Assembly (NCBI GenBank): GCA_016197405.1
Contig: JACPVR010000026.1
Location: 1 to 64,000 of the forward strand
From: Mycobacterium sp.
GTDB lineage: Bacteria; Actinomycetota; Actinomycetes; Mycobacteriales; Mycobacteriaceae
Length of the DNA: 64,000 nucleotides
Direction of reading: 5' to 3'
In this document: piece after piece, positions 42,441-51,008 of the stretch
How the letters are laid out: each line of letters opens with the position of its first letter
Numbering within the stretch: the first letter of the stretch is position 1
Notes under the pieces: model-generated
Database searches by the model: none
Seen by the model: the letters and a program-made list of their open reading frames with translations, nothing else
Told to the model about the DNA's origin: nothing
Program-made: the position numbers and the translations under genes

Positions 42441-43451
42441 CGGCCGGTCCAGCGAGGACCTGCCGGCCTTCCAGCAGCCCATCAGGTGATCGGCCAGCAG
42501 GTCTTCGACCACGCCGAACGCCCGGATCCCGAAAACGACATCGGTGTCGAGCGCCGGCTCGCGAGCCACCATGTCGGCGACGACGCCGGTGCGCACCACC
42601 TGCTCGTGTACCGCATCGGCCTCGACATGCTCGTCGTAGAACGCAATACAGGCCGCAGGTGCCTGCAGCCGTCGTAGCGCCTGGGCCATCCGGCGCGACC
42701 CGGGTGGTGAGGTGATCTCGGTTGCCGCGAAATGGCCTACCGCCGCGCCGCGCAGGTCCCGATGTAGTCCGAACAACGACATCAGGTTCACCACCATGAG
42801 TGATTCGGCGGGAACGTGCTCAAGGTAGCCGAGATAGGACGACCGGAGACCGCAGGCGTCGAGCAGATCGGCGAACAACTGCTGGTGTAAGCGGTGGCCG
42901 CGGCCACCGCCGTACTCGTCGAACTCCACCGCCACGAAGGAGGCCTTGGCCTGCCCGATCAGCCGGGGGATGGCGAATGCGTGCGGATCGCCTTCTTTGA
43001 GGTGATAGATGGACCGGTGCACGAAGTACTCGAGCATCTGCTCCCAGGTGCCGGCGTCGCGTAGGTGGTAAGAGGGCCCCTCGCCGGTGACGGGCTCCCG
43101 GGAAAGCCGGTCCATTTCGTCGGCGGCGGTGGTGCCGGGGTCGATCGTGCCCACCATCCGGCGTATCTCGCTCAAGAACACGTCCTCGAGGCGGCCCCGC
43201 AGGTGCAGCAGACCCGGATCCCACTCCCATCGCGAATCCACCCCGGCGAAACCGCGGTAGTGCAGCTCGTAGCACACATAGAGAGCGAGCTGAAAGTCCA
43301 GTCCCAGCGGATCGGCCTCGGCCAGCGGCACCTCGATGCGGCGCAGATGTTGACGGGCCGCACGCTGCCCGAGCACTTCCAGCACCGCCGACGTCAGAGG
43401 TCCGCGGGCATTGGGGAGACGCGGCTCGACGCCCGCGAAAGCGATAGTCAC
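42432..43451 (-). CDS. iron-containing redox enzyme, haem-oxygenase-like fold
   Basis: This is a protein of 339 residues from GTG 43451; ATG 43469 is an alternative. It belongs to the family often called iron-containing redox enzyme, with the haem-oxygenase-like diiron fold. Metal-ligand type residues appear in LYVCYELHYRGFAGV, AVEFDEYGGGRGHRLHQQ, HFAATEITSP and FYDEHVEADAVHEQ. TATAGC seven nt before the GTG suggests a leaderless start. Relatives oxidise or cleave fatty acids and amino acids, but no substrate can be assigned. It is convergent with CDGSH. Confidence 0.85.
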   Translation of the reverse strand: MTIAFAGVEPRLPNARGPLTSAVLEVLGQRAARQHLRRIEVPLAEADPLGLDFQLALYVCYELHYRGFAGVDSRWEWDPGLLHLRGRLEDVFLSEIRRMVGTIDPGTTAADEMDRLSREPVTGEGPSYHLRDAGTWEQMLEYFVHRSIYHLKEGDPHAFAIPRLIGQAKASFVAVEFDEYGGGRGHRLHQQLFADLLDACGLRSSYLGYLEHVPAESLMVVNLMSLFGLHRDLRGAAVGHFAATEITSPPGSRRMAQALRRLQAPAACIAFYDEHVEADAVHEQVVRTGVVADMVAREPALDTDVVFGIRAFGVVEDLLADHLMGCWKAGRSSLDRPLV

Positions 43452-43525
43452 GCTGCTAGCTATACCCATCTCGGGGCGGACCAATCCCACCTGGCCTGTG
43501 GCGCAGACCATTTGCGCGCAGGGGA

Positions 43526-43726
43526 TCAGACCGAGAGTTGATCACCGGTCTCGACTGACGGCTGCCGCGCCGCGACGGCAACGCGCCTGCGCCGCCGGAT
43601 CAACAACACCGCAGCGGTGACCGACAGCAGTCCCACTCCGACCACGGCGGGCCAGAAGACGGCTTGAGCCAAGACAATCCGGCGCTGCACGGTCGCGACC
43701 CGCGATACCGTCGTCCGTGCCGACAT
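43526..43726 (-). CDS. small single-helix membrane protein, 66 aa
   Basis: ATG 43726 after a GGAG site gives MSARTTVSRVATVQRRIVL, then one helix FWPAVVGVGLLSVTAAVLLI followed by RRRRR, a strong positive stop-transfer. The polar tail ends ETGDQLSV. The track ORF adds 21 upstream codons that lack a ribosome-binding site. It is located 74 nt upstream of the haem-oxygenase-like gene on the same strand. Function unknown. Confidence 0.62.
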   Translation of the reverse strand: MSARTTVSRVATVQRRIVLAQAVFWPAVVGVGLLSVTAAVLLIRRRRRVAVAARQPSVETGDQLSV

Positions 43727-43840
43727 GTCGAACTCCAATCCGTTGCGGCGAGCTGCCGCTGCGGGCGTACCCGACGGGCCGGAATCCAAACGCCAAGCGG
43801 GGGAGTTTGGTGCATCGGGTCACCGGGGTAAGCGCCGTGG

Positions 43841-44761
43841 ATGGTCAAAGCATTCGGATACCGCAGCAATGGCGGAGTGGAAGTCCAGGAATTTCTCGAT
43901 CTCGACATGCCCAGTCCGATGGCCGGTGAGTTGCTCGTCGAAGTCCGAACCGCCGGGGTCAACCCCGTCGATTGGAAGATCCGGTCGGGTCTGTACGGGC
44001 GCGACGGCGACAACAGCTTTCCCGCGGTCCTGGGGTCCGAGGTCTCCGGGGTGGTACGCGAGGTCGGCAAGGATGTCGAAGGGTTCGCGGTCAACGACGA
44101 GGTCTTCGGAAGTGTCGCCCCAGGGTCCGGCGGCTACGCGCAGTACACCCTGCTCACCGCGAACGCTGCAGCCGCCAAACCGCCGCAGGTCTCTTTCAAC
44201 GATGCCGCCACCCTGCCGGTGGCCGCCGCTACCGCTTATGACGGCGTCACCCAGCTCGGCCTGAAGGAGGGCCAAACCCTGCTGATCAACGGCATCAGCG
44301 GTGGGGTCGGGGTGGCCGCCGCGCAGCTGGCCCGCGATGTCAACATCAACGTCATCGGCACCGCGGCCGAGGACAAGCGCGAACTGGTGGAGTCCCTGGG
44401 CGCCACGTTGGTGCCCTACGGTGACGGGGTGGCCGACCGGATCCGGCAGTTGCTGCCCGACGGCGTCGACGCCATCTTCGATCTCGCCGGCGGTGACGGA
44501 CTGCGGGCCGTGGTCGAACTGCTCGCCGACCGTGACAAGCTCATCAGCGCCGGGGACCCGTCGGTGGCCGAGCTCGGCGGACACATGATCAAACGCGACC
44601 GCACCTATCGCGTCATGGAAATCGTGGCCCGACTGGTGGCGGACGGAAAGCTCGATCCGCACGTCGAGGACATCCGGCCCCTCGACGAGGCGGCTGAGGC
44701 GATCGCCGCGGTGGAAGCGGGACACGCCCGGGGCAAGGTCGTCATCGAAGTCAGTGCCTAG
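43841..44761 (+). CDS. NADP-dependent quinone-oxidoreductase-like MDR enzyme
   Basis: This is a 306-residue zinc-free medium-chain reductase. AGVNPVDWKIRSGLYG, VLGSEVSGVVREVGKDV and LINGISGGVGVAAAQLA (NADP-binding loop) match quinone oxidoreductase and related enoyl reductases. The zinc ligands of alcohol dehydrogenases are absent. The C-terminus DEAAEAIAAVEAGHARGKVVIEV is conserved in the family. It stands between divergent small genes and the GH13 enzyme; it reduces an unknown quinone, enone or aldehyde. Confidence 0.92.
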   Translation: MVKAFGYRSNGGVEVQEFLDLDMPSPMAGELLVEVRTAGVNPVDWKIRSGLYGRDGDNSFPAVLGSEVSGVVREVGKDVEGFAVNDEVFGSVAPGSGGYAQYTLLTANAAAAKPPQVSFNDAATLPVAAATAYDGVTQLGLKEGQTLLINGISGGVGVAAAQLARDVNINVIGTAAEDKRELVESLGATLVPYGDGVADRIRQLLPDGVDAIFDLAGGDGLRAVVELLADRDKLISAGDPSVAELGGHMIKRDRTYRVMEIVARLVADGKLDPHVEDIRPLDEAAEAIAAVEAGHARGKVVIEVSA

Positions 44762-44779
44762 GCTCTGACCTGGGCGAAA

Positions 44780-44824
44780 CCCTGCCCGCCGATGCCCTGG
44801 TAAGCGATCTCTCAGCGGGCAGGG
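44780..44824. repeat. 10-bp inverted repeat between the MDR and GH13 genes
   Basis: CCCTGCCCGC and GCGGGCAGGG pair perfectly over a 25-nt loop. It is 19 nt after the MDR stop and 42 nt before the GH13 start. With no T-run it is not a classical terminator; it could be an operator or a factor-dependent stop. Confidence 0.45.
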
Positions 44825-44865
44825 CAAGGTTGTGGGTAAGCGCGTGATGACCTGAGAGGTGATGT

Positions 44866-47106
44866 ATGTCGGAGTTGGAGGAGATCGGCGACGGGCAGGC
44901 TCCCGAGCCGGTCGAACCCACGTACGCCGAGCATCTCCACCCAGCTCGTCCGCGAACGCTGCGCTTCCGGCCCAGGGTGAAGGCCCCGTTCATCCGGCGG
45001 TCGGTCACCCAGGACGGGCCGGCGAACGGGAGCAACCCGGCATACGTGGAGTGGTTGCGCGCCCAATCGATGCTCGCCGACGCCAACGAGATCAGCCAGC
45101 AGTTCTCCGGCCAGGGCTCGATGTGGCAGAACCCGTTCGCGACGCCCAACCCGCGCGCCGCGGTCGACACCGCTTCGGTGTGGTTCACCGCCTATCCGCT
45201 GTCGCTCATCACCGGACCGGATGAGTCGTTCCTCAAGGCCATGGCCAGCGAGGAAATGTGGCAGGCCTTCGCCGAGATCGGCATCGAGGGTGTCCACACC
45301 GGCCCGGTGAAGCGCGCCGGCGGTATATCGGGATGGCAGTACACACCCAGTGTCGACGGGCACTTCGACCGGATCAGCACCGAGATCGATCCCGCGTTCG
45401 GCACCGAGGACGAATTCCGACAGATGTGTGCGACGGCGGGTTGGTACGGCGGCACCATCATCGACGACATCGTCCCCGGCCACACCGGGAAGGGCGCCGA
45501 CTTCCGGCTCGCCGAAATGAAATACGCCGATTACCCCGGTATCTATCACATGGTCGAGATCGATCCCCGGGACTGGCACGAGCTCCCGGAAGTGCCCGCG
45601 GGGATGGACTCGGTCAACATCGACGCCGCCACCGAAGAATGGCTCGACAAGGCCGGCTACATCATCGGTCGACTACAGCGCGTCATCTTCTACGCCGAGG
45701 GCGTCAAGGAGACGAACTGGAGCGTGACGCGCCCGGTCGCCGGTGTCGACGGAGTGTCGCGGCGCTGGGTCTATCTGCACTACTTCAAGGACGGTCAGCC
45801 GTCGATCAACTGGCTGGATCCGTCCTTCGCCGGCATGCGGATGGTGATCGGCGACGCGCTGCATTCACTGACCGATCTGGGCACCGGTGCGCTGCGGCTG
45901 GACGCCAACGGCTTCCTCGGTGTGGAAAAGGCTGCTGCGGAGGGTAATTCGGCGTGGTCGGAGGGTCACCCGTTGTCGGAGGCCGCCAATCATCTGATCG
46001 CCAGCATGGTGCGCAAAGTCGGTGGCTTCACCTTCCAGGAGCTCAACCTGACCATCGACGACATCCGCCAGATAGGTGACGCGGGTGCCGATCTGTCCTA
46101 CGACTTCATCAACCGGCCCGCCTACCACCATGCGCTGGCCACCGGTGACACCGAATTCCTGCGGCTGACCTTGCGCACCACCCGTGAGCTCGGCGTCGAC
46201 CCGGCGTCACTGGTACACGCACTGCAGAACCATGACGAGCTGACCTATGAACTCTTGCACTGGCAGTCCGGGCACCGCGACGACATCTTCACCTACAAGG
46301 GCGGCGAAGTCACCGGCGAGGAGATCGGTGACAGTGTCCGCCAGGATCTCACCGAACATCTGACCGGACCCGGCGCCCCGTACAACAAGGTCTTCACGAC
46401 GAACGGAATCGCCTGCACCACAGCGACAGTGGTCACGGCTGCGTTGGGCATCGAGAATCTCGACGATATCGAGGATGTCGACCTGGTTCGCCGCGCGCAT
46501 CTGCTGCTGGCGATGTTCAACGCGTTGCAACCGGGGGTGTTCGCGCTGTCCGGATGGGACCTGTGCGGCATGCTCACCCTGCCGGTGACCGATGTCGCCG
46601 AACTGGTCGCGGGTGGTGACACGCGCTGGATCAACCGTGCCGCACACGACCTCATGGGCGCCAATCCGAACGCGTCACGATCTGCTGCCGGAATGCCGCG
46701 CGGCCGAAGCCTTTACGGATCGATCCCCGAACAGCTGGCCGACGAGACGAGCTTCGTGCGGCAGCTGCAGGCCATCCTCAAAGTGCGCTCGCATTTCGGT
46801 GTCGCGACCAGCCGGCAGCTCGACACCCCCGAGGTCTCGCATCGCGGCATGCTCGTGATGGTGCATCAGCTCGACGAGCCCGACCGTCTGCAGCTCACGG
46901 TGCTCAACTTCGCCAACGAGCACATCGCGGGGACGGTGCGATCCGAGTTCCTGCCGCCGGGTGCGCACGTATCGGACATGTTCACCGGCCACCCGCTGGC
47001 CACGATCGATGATCTGCACAGCTTCGCCGTCGACATGCCGCCGTTGCACGGCATGTCCTTGTTGGTGGAAGTGCACGTCGACGCCGGAGAGTCCGACGCA
47101 CAGTAG
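44866..47106 (+). CDS. GH13-family glycoside hydrolase, trehalose-synthase/maltosyl-type
   Basis: This is a 746-residue alpha-amylase-superfamily enzyme. Residues 90-560 hold the barrel: [12 protein letters not shown] carries the nucleophile Asp, [11 protein letters not shown] the acid Glu, and [16 protein letters not shown] the transition-state Asp with its His. These spacings resemble trehalose synthases (maltose isomerases) more than starch hydrolases. The extra 85 N-terminal residues are polar. A C-terminal beta domain follows ([17 protein letters not shown]). No signal peptide, so it works on cytosolic alpha-glucans or disaccharides. The real reaction is unresolved from sequence. Confidence 0.88.
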   Translation: MSELEEIGDGQAPEPVEPTYAEHLHPARPRTLRFRPRVKAPFIRRSVTQDGPANGSNPAYVEWLRAQSMLADANEISQQFSGQGSMWQNPFATPNPRAAVDTASVWFTAYPLSLITGPDESFLKAMASEEMWQAFAEIGIEGVHTGPVKRAGGISGWQYTPSVDGHFDRISTEIDPAFGTEDEFRQMCATAGWYGGTIIDDIVPGHTGKGADFRLAEMKYADYPGIYHMVEIDPRDWHELPEVPAGMDSVNIDAATEEWLDKAGYIIGRLQRVIFYAEGVKETNWSVTRPVAGVDGVSRRWVYLHYFKDGQPSINWLDPSFAGMRMVIGDALHSLTDLGTGALRLDANGFLGVEKAAAEGNSAWSEGHPLSEAANHLIASMVRKVGGFTFQELNLTIDDIRQIGDAGADLSYDFINRPAYHHALATGDTEFLRLTLRTTRELGVDPASLVHALQNHDELTYELLHWQSGHRDDIFTYKGGEVTGEEIGDSVRQDLTEHLTGPGAPYNKVFTTNGIACTTATVVTAALGIENLDDIEDVDLVRRAHLLLAMFNALQPGVFALSGWDLCGMLTLPVTDVAELVAGGDTRWINRAAHDLMGANPNASRSAAGMPRGRSLYGSIPEQLADETSFVRQLQAILKVRSHFGVATSRQLDTPEVSHRGMLVMVHQLDEPDRLQLTVLNFANEHIAGTVRSEFLPPGAHVSDMFTGHPLATIDDLHSFAVDMPPLHGMSLLVEVHVDAGESDAQ

Positions 47107-47112
47107 GCCTGA

Positions 47113-47571
47113 TCACCGGCCGTGATCGGCCCAGATCCGTGCCGTGTCCGAAGTCACCGAACGGTCGTGGATCCGCTGGAAGTTACGGCCACCGCGGGCG
47201 AACGTCGCGATCACCGCGTTCGGAGCTTTGTGCTCGACGACCGGAGATCTCGACCATCGGCACGGACGGATGTGAACCAGGTCTACGTCGGCAGCAGCTG
47301 AACTCGCGTCATATTTCCACGGGCCGGTGATCTGACCGAGCCAGAAGAGACCATCGGCATCCCGGGTCCAAACGAATGACCCGGCCGGCACGTCGGCGAA
47401 TCGAGCAATGCGGCGGGTGAGCCGGGAATCGTGCTGACGACCGGCGAGTCTCATCGCGTCGTCCAGGTTCTGCGGCGGTGGACTCAACGCACCGCCGAAA
47501 CCACAGGTCTGTTGTGCCAGCGCACGGGCGATGGCGAGGTTGTGGTCGATGTCATCGCGCCGCGACCGCAT
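47113..47571 (-). CDS. conserved hypothetical protein
   Basis: This is a protein of about 152 residues, counting from ATG 47571; the track ORF begins 17 codons earlier with GTG 47622. Neither start has a good ribosome-binding site. RIARFADVPAGSFVWTRDADGLFWLGQITGPWKYD looks like a small beta-barrel of SH3 or PWWP kind, and NAVIATFARGGRNFQRIHD is a conserved C-terminal stretch. I recall similar actinobacterial proteins of unknown role. It follows the DUF4193 gene on the same strand. Confidence 0.62.
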   Translation of the reverse strand: MRSRRDDIDHNLAIARALAQQTCGFGGALSPPPQNLDDAMRLAGRQHDSRLTRRIARFADVPAGSFVWTRDADGLFWLGQITGPWKYDASSAAADVDLVHIRPCRWSRSPVVEHKAPNAVIATFARGGRNFQRIHDRSVTSDTARIWADHGR

Positions 47572-47634
47572 CGGCGCCCGGTACACGCCGGCAGTTACGA
47601 CCTCCGCACTGCCGGCGCGCACCGGGAAGTGATC

Positions 47635-47934
47635 TCAGGCGCAGTCGACGCAGATCTGGCTGTCGCCGCGTTGGGTCGCCAGCCGGTGGGTGTGCTGCAC
47701 CAGGAAGCAGCTCGAGCAGGTGAACTCGTCGGCCTGCTTCGGGATGACCCGCACGGTGAACTCCTCACCGGACAGGTCGGCGCCGGGCAGTTCGAACCCT
47801 TCGAGGTCCTCACCGTCGTCGACATCGAGAACCGCGATGGCGGCGTCGTTACGGCGACCGGCCAGCTCTTCTAGCGAATCGTCAGGCGAATCTGAGGGGT
47901 CCTTCTGGCGGGGCGCATCGTAATCAGTGGCCAT
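47635..47934 (-). CDS. DUF4193 protein
   Basis: This is a 99-residue acidic protein with a C-terminal metal ribbon: FTCSSCFLVQHTHRL and SQICVDCA give a CxxC...CxxC zinc-type site. MATDYDAPRQKDPSDSPDDSLEEL is the typical acidic start. This family is conserved through actinobacteria and is of unknown function, possibly nucleic-acid or RNA-polymerase linked. ATG follows AAAGGAC. A weak SigF-like promoter is upstream at 47991-48016. Confidence 0.9.
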   Translation of the reverse strand: MATDYDAPRQKDPSDSPDDSLEELAGRRNDAAIAVLDVDDGEDLEGFELPGADLSGEEFTVRVIPKQADEFTCSSCFLVQHTHRLATQRGDSQICVDCA

Positions 47935-47990
47935 TGGTGTCCTTTCGGGTCTGGAACCGGCGTCACGTCAACGTGAAAGATGCGCAGCTT

Positions 47991-48016
47991 GTTCCCAATT
48001 GCAGGCGGGGTGAAAC
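47991..48016 (-). promoter_or_regulatory. weak SigF-like promoter before the DUF4193 gene
   Basis: On the minus strand GTTT is followed after 16 nt by GGGAAC. The match to GTTT-N15-17-GGGTAx is partial. It would start transcription about 50 nt before the ATG at 47934. Confidence 0.28.
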
Positions 48017-48057
48017 GTGCACCTTAGCCGGTTATCGGGCCGGATCCAGCGGCGACA

Positions 48058-48076
48058 CCGTTATTGCAGGTAACGG
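48058..48076. repeat. CCGTTA-N7-TAACGG inverted repeat
   Basis: A perfect 6-bp inverted repeat lying 5-23 nt after the stop of the polymerase-domain gene on the minus strand. No U-rich tail follows, so it is at best a weak terminator or an operator for the DUF4193 gene. Confidence 0.3.
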
Positions 48077-48080
48077 CCAT

Positions 48081-49049
48081 TTATTGACCGGTCTGACCGG
48101 CGTCGCGACGCGCTCGGGCCCGCCGTTTTCCCTCGTGCATGGCCGCCACCCGGGCCACCGGGATGGTGCGGCCGTGTTCGATGAGTTCAGCGGGCAACCG
48201 TTGCGGTTGGGGCATCTCCTCGGCCCACGGGTCGCGACCGCCGAGCAGCTCGACGGCGGTGTGCACGGTGAAGTCGGCCGGTGCGATGCGGTCCAGATCG
48301 GACCAGGCGACCGGGAACGACACCGGTACACCGGGCCGCAGTCGCGGACTGTAGGCCGCGGCGACCGTCGCGCCTCCAGAACGGGTGGCGTCGACGAAGA
48401 CCTTGTCTGCCCGGTCGGCCACGATGAAGGCGGTGGTGGCGATCGACGGGTCGAGTGCCTCGGTGCGCGCCGCCAATGCGCGGGTCGCGGCCGCGACATC
48501 GTCGACGGGAGCCGCGTCGTCGATGGGGACGAAGATGTGTACGCCCCGCGAGCCGCTGGTCTTGGCGGCGCCGGCCAGACCGCAGTCCGACAGCGCCTGC
48601 CGGGCCAGCTGCGCGACCGCGACGACGGCGCCGAAGTCCTCGGCGGTGGGCGGATCGAGATCGAGGATCAGATGCGTGGGTCGGTAGATGTCGCTGGCCA
48701 GCCCCAACGCGGGGTGATATTCCACAGCGCGCTGGTTGGCGAACCACAACAGTGTGCGCAGGTCGTCGCACAGCGCGTAGTGGATCTCGCGTTTGGAGGC
48801 CTGCGCCCAGATCGGTGTCTTGCGAACCCAGTCGGGGGTGTACTTGGGGACGTTCTTCTGCATGAACGGTGCCCGCCCGCGCAGGATCCGTAGAACCGTC
48901 AGCGGCCGACCGGCCAGCCCCGGCAGGATCCGGTCGGCGACGGCGTCCAGGTAGTCCACCAGATCGCGTTTGGTGGCACCGGCTTCCGGACCGAGCTGCT
49001 CGTCGAGATTGGTCAGCTCGACGCCGGCGCGCTGTTCACCGGTGCTCAC
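48081..49049 (-). CDS. LigD-type polymerase-domain protein (archaeo-eukaryotic primase family)
   Basis: This is a 322-residue stand-alone PolDom/PrimPol. LTNLDEQLGPEAGATKRDLVDYL, MQKNVPKYTPDWV and YALCDDLRTLLWFANQRAVEYHP are family motifs; ILDLDPPTAEDF holds the catalytic DxD, SGSRGVHIFVPI the nucleotide site and PVAWSDLDRI the third acid. It incorporates (ribo)nucleotides during DNA gap or end repair. No ligase or nuclease domain is present; mycobacteria carry such PolD1/PolD2 proteins apart from LigD. GTG 49049 overlaps the upstream gene stop as GTGA; the track ORF adds 52 upstream codons. Confidence 0.93.
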   Translation of the reverse strand: MSTGEQRAGVELTNLDEQLGPEAGATKRDLVDYLDAVADRILPGLAGRPLTVLRILRGRAPFMQKNVPKYTPDWVRKTPIWAQASKREIHYALCDDLRTLLWFANQRAVEYHPALGLASDIYRPTHLILDLDPPTAEDFGAVVAVAQLARQALSDCGLAGAAKTSGSRGVHIFVPIDDAAPVDDVAAATRALAARTEALDPSIATTAFIVADRADKVFVDATRSGGATVAAAYSPRLRPGVPVSFPVAWSDLDRIAPADFTVHTAVELLGGRDPWAEEMPQPQRLPAELIEHGRTIPVARVAAMHEGKRRARARRDAGQTGQ

Positions 49050-49669
49050 GGCGTCACCCGCCGAGCCGGTACCAGCGTGCCGACCAGGAATGCCACGCAA
49101 TGGCCCGTCGCGGTGAAATCGGCGCGTGAGCGCACCGCGACCGCGACCGCGGTGGCTGCCGCGAGCTGTGTGCCCACGCGCCACGATGTCGGCAGATAGC
49201 CACACAGCCCGCCGCCGACGCCGAGGGCGAAATAGCTGACTCCGATGTCGTGCGCGTGGGCCAATTTCCGCGGCTCGTCACCGCGCGCGATGGAACGGGC
49301 CAGCAGAGCCTGACTGGCCGCGGTACCGATGACGTGGGCTGCGATCCCGGTGCCGAGATAGCGCGGGCGGCCCTGCACCCGCTCGGCGGGACCGAGGACT
49401 GCGGCGAAAACCGGCACATAGGGCCACCATCGGCGCCCATCGAGCCATAACAAGCTGGTGAGCAGCGCGCGAAGTGGCCTGCGCCGCAGCTGGACGATAT
49501 TCGTCGACTGCTCACGCAACAGTTCGCGCCTCTTGCGGGCCGATGCCGACCGCTGGATCCGGGTGGTGCCGAACAGCAGGGCCAGCCAGCCGTAGGTCAG
49601 GGGAGCGGCGGCGACGGTCGGCCCGACCCTGCGGAGAACATCGCTTGTCGCGGCTTGTCCGGCACCCAT
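49046..49669 (-). CDS. polytopic membrane protein, possibly rhomboid-related
   Basis: This is a 207-residue protein with several hydrophobic segments. LREQSTNIVQLRRRPLRALLTSLLWLDG resembles the start of mycobacterial proteins annotated rhomboid-like, and VGVGGGLCGYL and ATGHCVAFLVGTL are further helices. A GxSG/H catalytic pair is not obvious, so proteolysis is doubtful. TAGGCT lies six nt before the ATG, consistent with a leaderless transcript. The stop overlaps the polymerase-domain start as GTGA. Function unknown. Confidence 0.7.
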   Translation of the reverse strand: MGAGQAATSDVLRRVGPTVAAAPLTYGWLALLFGTTRIQRSASARKRRELLREQSTNIVQLRRRPLRALLTSLLWLDGRRWWPYVPVFAAVLGPAERVQGRPRYLGTGIAAHVIGTAASQALLARSIARGDEPRKLAHAHDIGVSYFALGVGGGLCGYLPTSWRVGTQLAAATAVAVAVRSRADFTATGHCVAFLVGTLVPARRVTP

Positions 49670-49698
49670 CTCCCGAGCCTATGCCCGCCGCGGCAGGA

Positions 49699-50589
49699 TC
49701 AATCCTGGATGGCTTTGGCCAGCGTCACGTACCTGGTCAGTGTGGCGGTGTCGGCGTGCGCACCGCGATCGAGTTCACGGGTCGCCTCGTGGACGACTCG
49801 CACAACGACCCATGCGCGTGCGCGGTGTTCGTCGAAGCCGGCGGCGTCGACGAGGCTGTAGAAACGCGCCCGGACACCGTTTCGCACATTGCCGGCCAGC
49901 TCGTCCCAGCGCTGCCACAACATCGGTGCGAGTTCGGAGTGTGGGTCGCCGTTGACCGGTTTCGGCGCGATGGTCAGCCACGGCTCGCGTTCGGCGGCGA
50001 CCACCCGCCGGTAGTGCAGGTCGCCGTGCAGCACTCGAGCGGTCCCGGGGTCGGCGATCAGTTCGCGGGCCAGCGTGACCGCGTGCTCGACCAGGCGCCG
50101 CGGGATGGGGGCGTCGGCGGGAAGATTCTCGAAGATCTTCAGCCAGTCGGCGACATCTGTTGTCAGCGAACGCAATTGCGGTATGGCAGGCACGTGGATG
50201 CGTCGGTAGATATCGGCGACCACCGCGCAGGCCTGCACATCGGACCGGACCACGAGGGTTGACGGCTGCAAGCGCTCCAAGAGCACTACGCGGTGGTGGG
50301 GATCGGCGGCGAGCAGCCGAACCGCACCGTGGCCACCCCAGCGGCGCAGGACCAGGTGTTCGTGTTCGGAGGACGCATCGGGGAAACCGATCTTCACGAC
50401 GGCGGGCACCCCCTCGGGGGTTCGCACCGGCACGATCAACGCCGCCGTCCCGTGGGTCGGGGGGCCGTCGGTGCGTAGCCCCCAGCGATGCAGTGCGTCA
50501 TCGGCGGTCCGCGCAAGACCGTCGACCCAGCGCTGCCAGTCCGGGCCGTGCGCGGCCAATTGCCGGACCCCGCTGGGAAGTTCGATCAC
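49699..50589 (-). CDS. aminoglycoside-phosphotransferase-like protein with altered active-site motifs
   Basis: This is a 296-residue protein of the APH(6)/streptomycin-kinase fold. VPAVVKIGFPD has the ATP-binding Lys, and EREPWLTIAPKPVNGDPHSELAPMLW is the C-terminal catalytic region. In active APH enzymes the loop reads HGDxxxxN and is followed by a metal-binding Asp (I-D-P-K). Here it reads HGDLHYRRVV and IAPKP, so the usual Asn and metal Asp appear replaced. The catalytic-base Asp is kept. TAGACT seven nt before the GTG suggests a leaderless start. Activity and substrate are uncertain; a pseudokinase is possible. Confidence 0.85.
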   Translation of the reverse strand: MIELPSGVRQLAAHGPDWQRWVDGLARTADDALHRWGLRTDGPPTHGTAALIVPVRTPEGVPAVVKIGFPDASSEHEHLVLRRWGGHGAVRLLAADPHHRVVLLERLQPSTLVVRSDVQACAVVADIYRRIHVPAIPQLRSLTTDVADWLKIFENLPADAPIPRRLVEHAVTLARELIADPGTARVLHGDLHYRRVVAAEREPWLTIAPKPVNGDPHSELAPMLWQRWDELAGNVRNGVRARFYSLVDAAGFDEHRARAWVVVRVVHEATRELDRGAHADTATLTRYVTLAKAIQD

Positions 50590-50599
50590 CGCGGCAAGT

Positions 50600-50893
50600 C
50601 TATTTGGGACAGTCGATGGTGACGTAGACAGTGGGATCGGCGCCGGTGGCGTCCGCGGGGTTGATCGAGGTCACCGAGCACTGGGAAAGCGACACCGCGG
50701 GTTCGCCCTGCACCCAGTTGATCGACGTGTTGTAACCGGCCGCGGCGATATCGTCGAGCGTCGCGCTCGCCGACTCCGAGCCCGCCTCGGGCAGGCTGTT
50801 CTCGTCGGCGCTGGCCAGCGGTGCGTACAGGACGGCCGCGGCGGCGCCCGCGCCGACCAACATCAGTGTCGCCAGTTGCAGTGTCTTGGTCAT
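50600..50893 (-). CDS. small secreted protein, 97 aa
   Basis: ATG 50893 after AAAGG gives a signal peptide TLQLATLMLVGAGAAAAVLYAPLASADE with an ASA-D cleavage site. The mature 68 residues have two Cys (SQCSVTSI and TIDCPK) and look like a small PASTA- or DUF-type domain (LDDIAAAGYNTSINWVQGEP). The longer ORF in the track is not used. Its TAG stop doubles as part of the -10 box of the next gene. Function unknown. Confidence 0.85.
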   Translation of the reverse strand: MTKTLQLATLMLVGAGAAAAVLYAPLASADENSLPEAGSESASATLDDIAAAGYNTSINWVQGEPAVSLSQCSVTSINPADATGADPTVYVTIDCPK

Positions 50894-50908
50894 CGTGGTG
50901 CCTTTCGG

Positions 50909-50932
50909 GTGGTGTCGATTGCGTGACACCAC
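50909..50932. repeat. 8-bp inverted repeat before the small secreted gene
   Basis: GTGGTGTC and GACACCAC flank an 8-nt loop. It lies 16 nt before the ATG at 50893 and 77 nt beyond the DUF808 stop. Either an operator or hairpin in the leader of the secreted gene. Confidence 0.4.
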
Positions 50933-51008
50933 GATCCCGCCACGGCGGCCACCCGGGCATCGACGCTGGCGCCCAACACCGCTACCGGCTAGCGCTACCC
51001 CCGAACGG

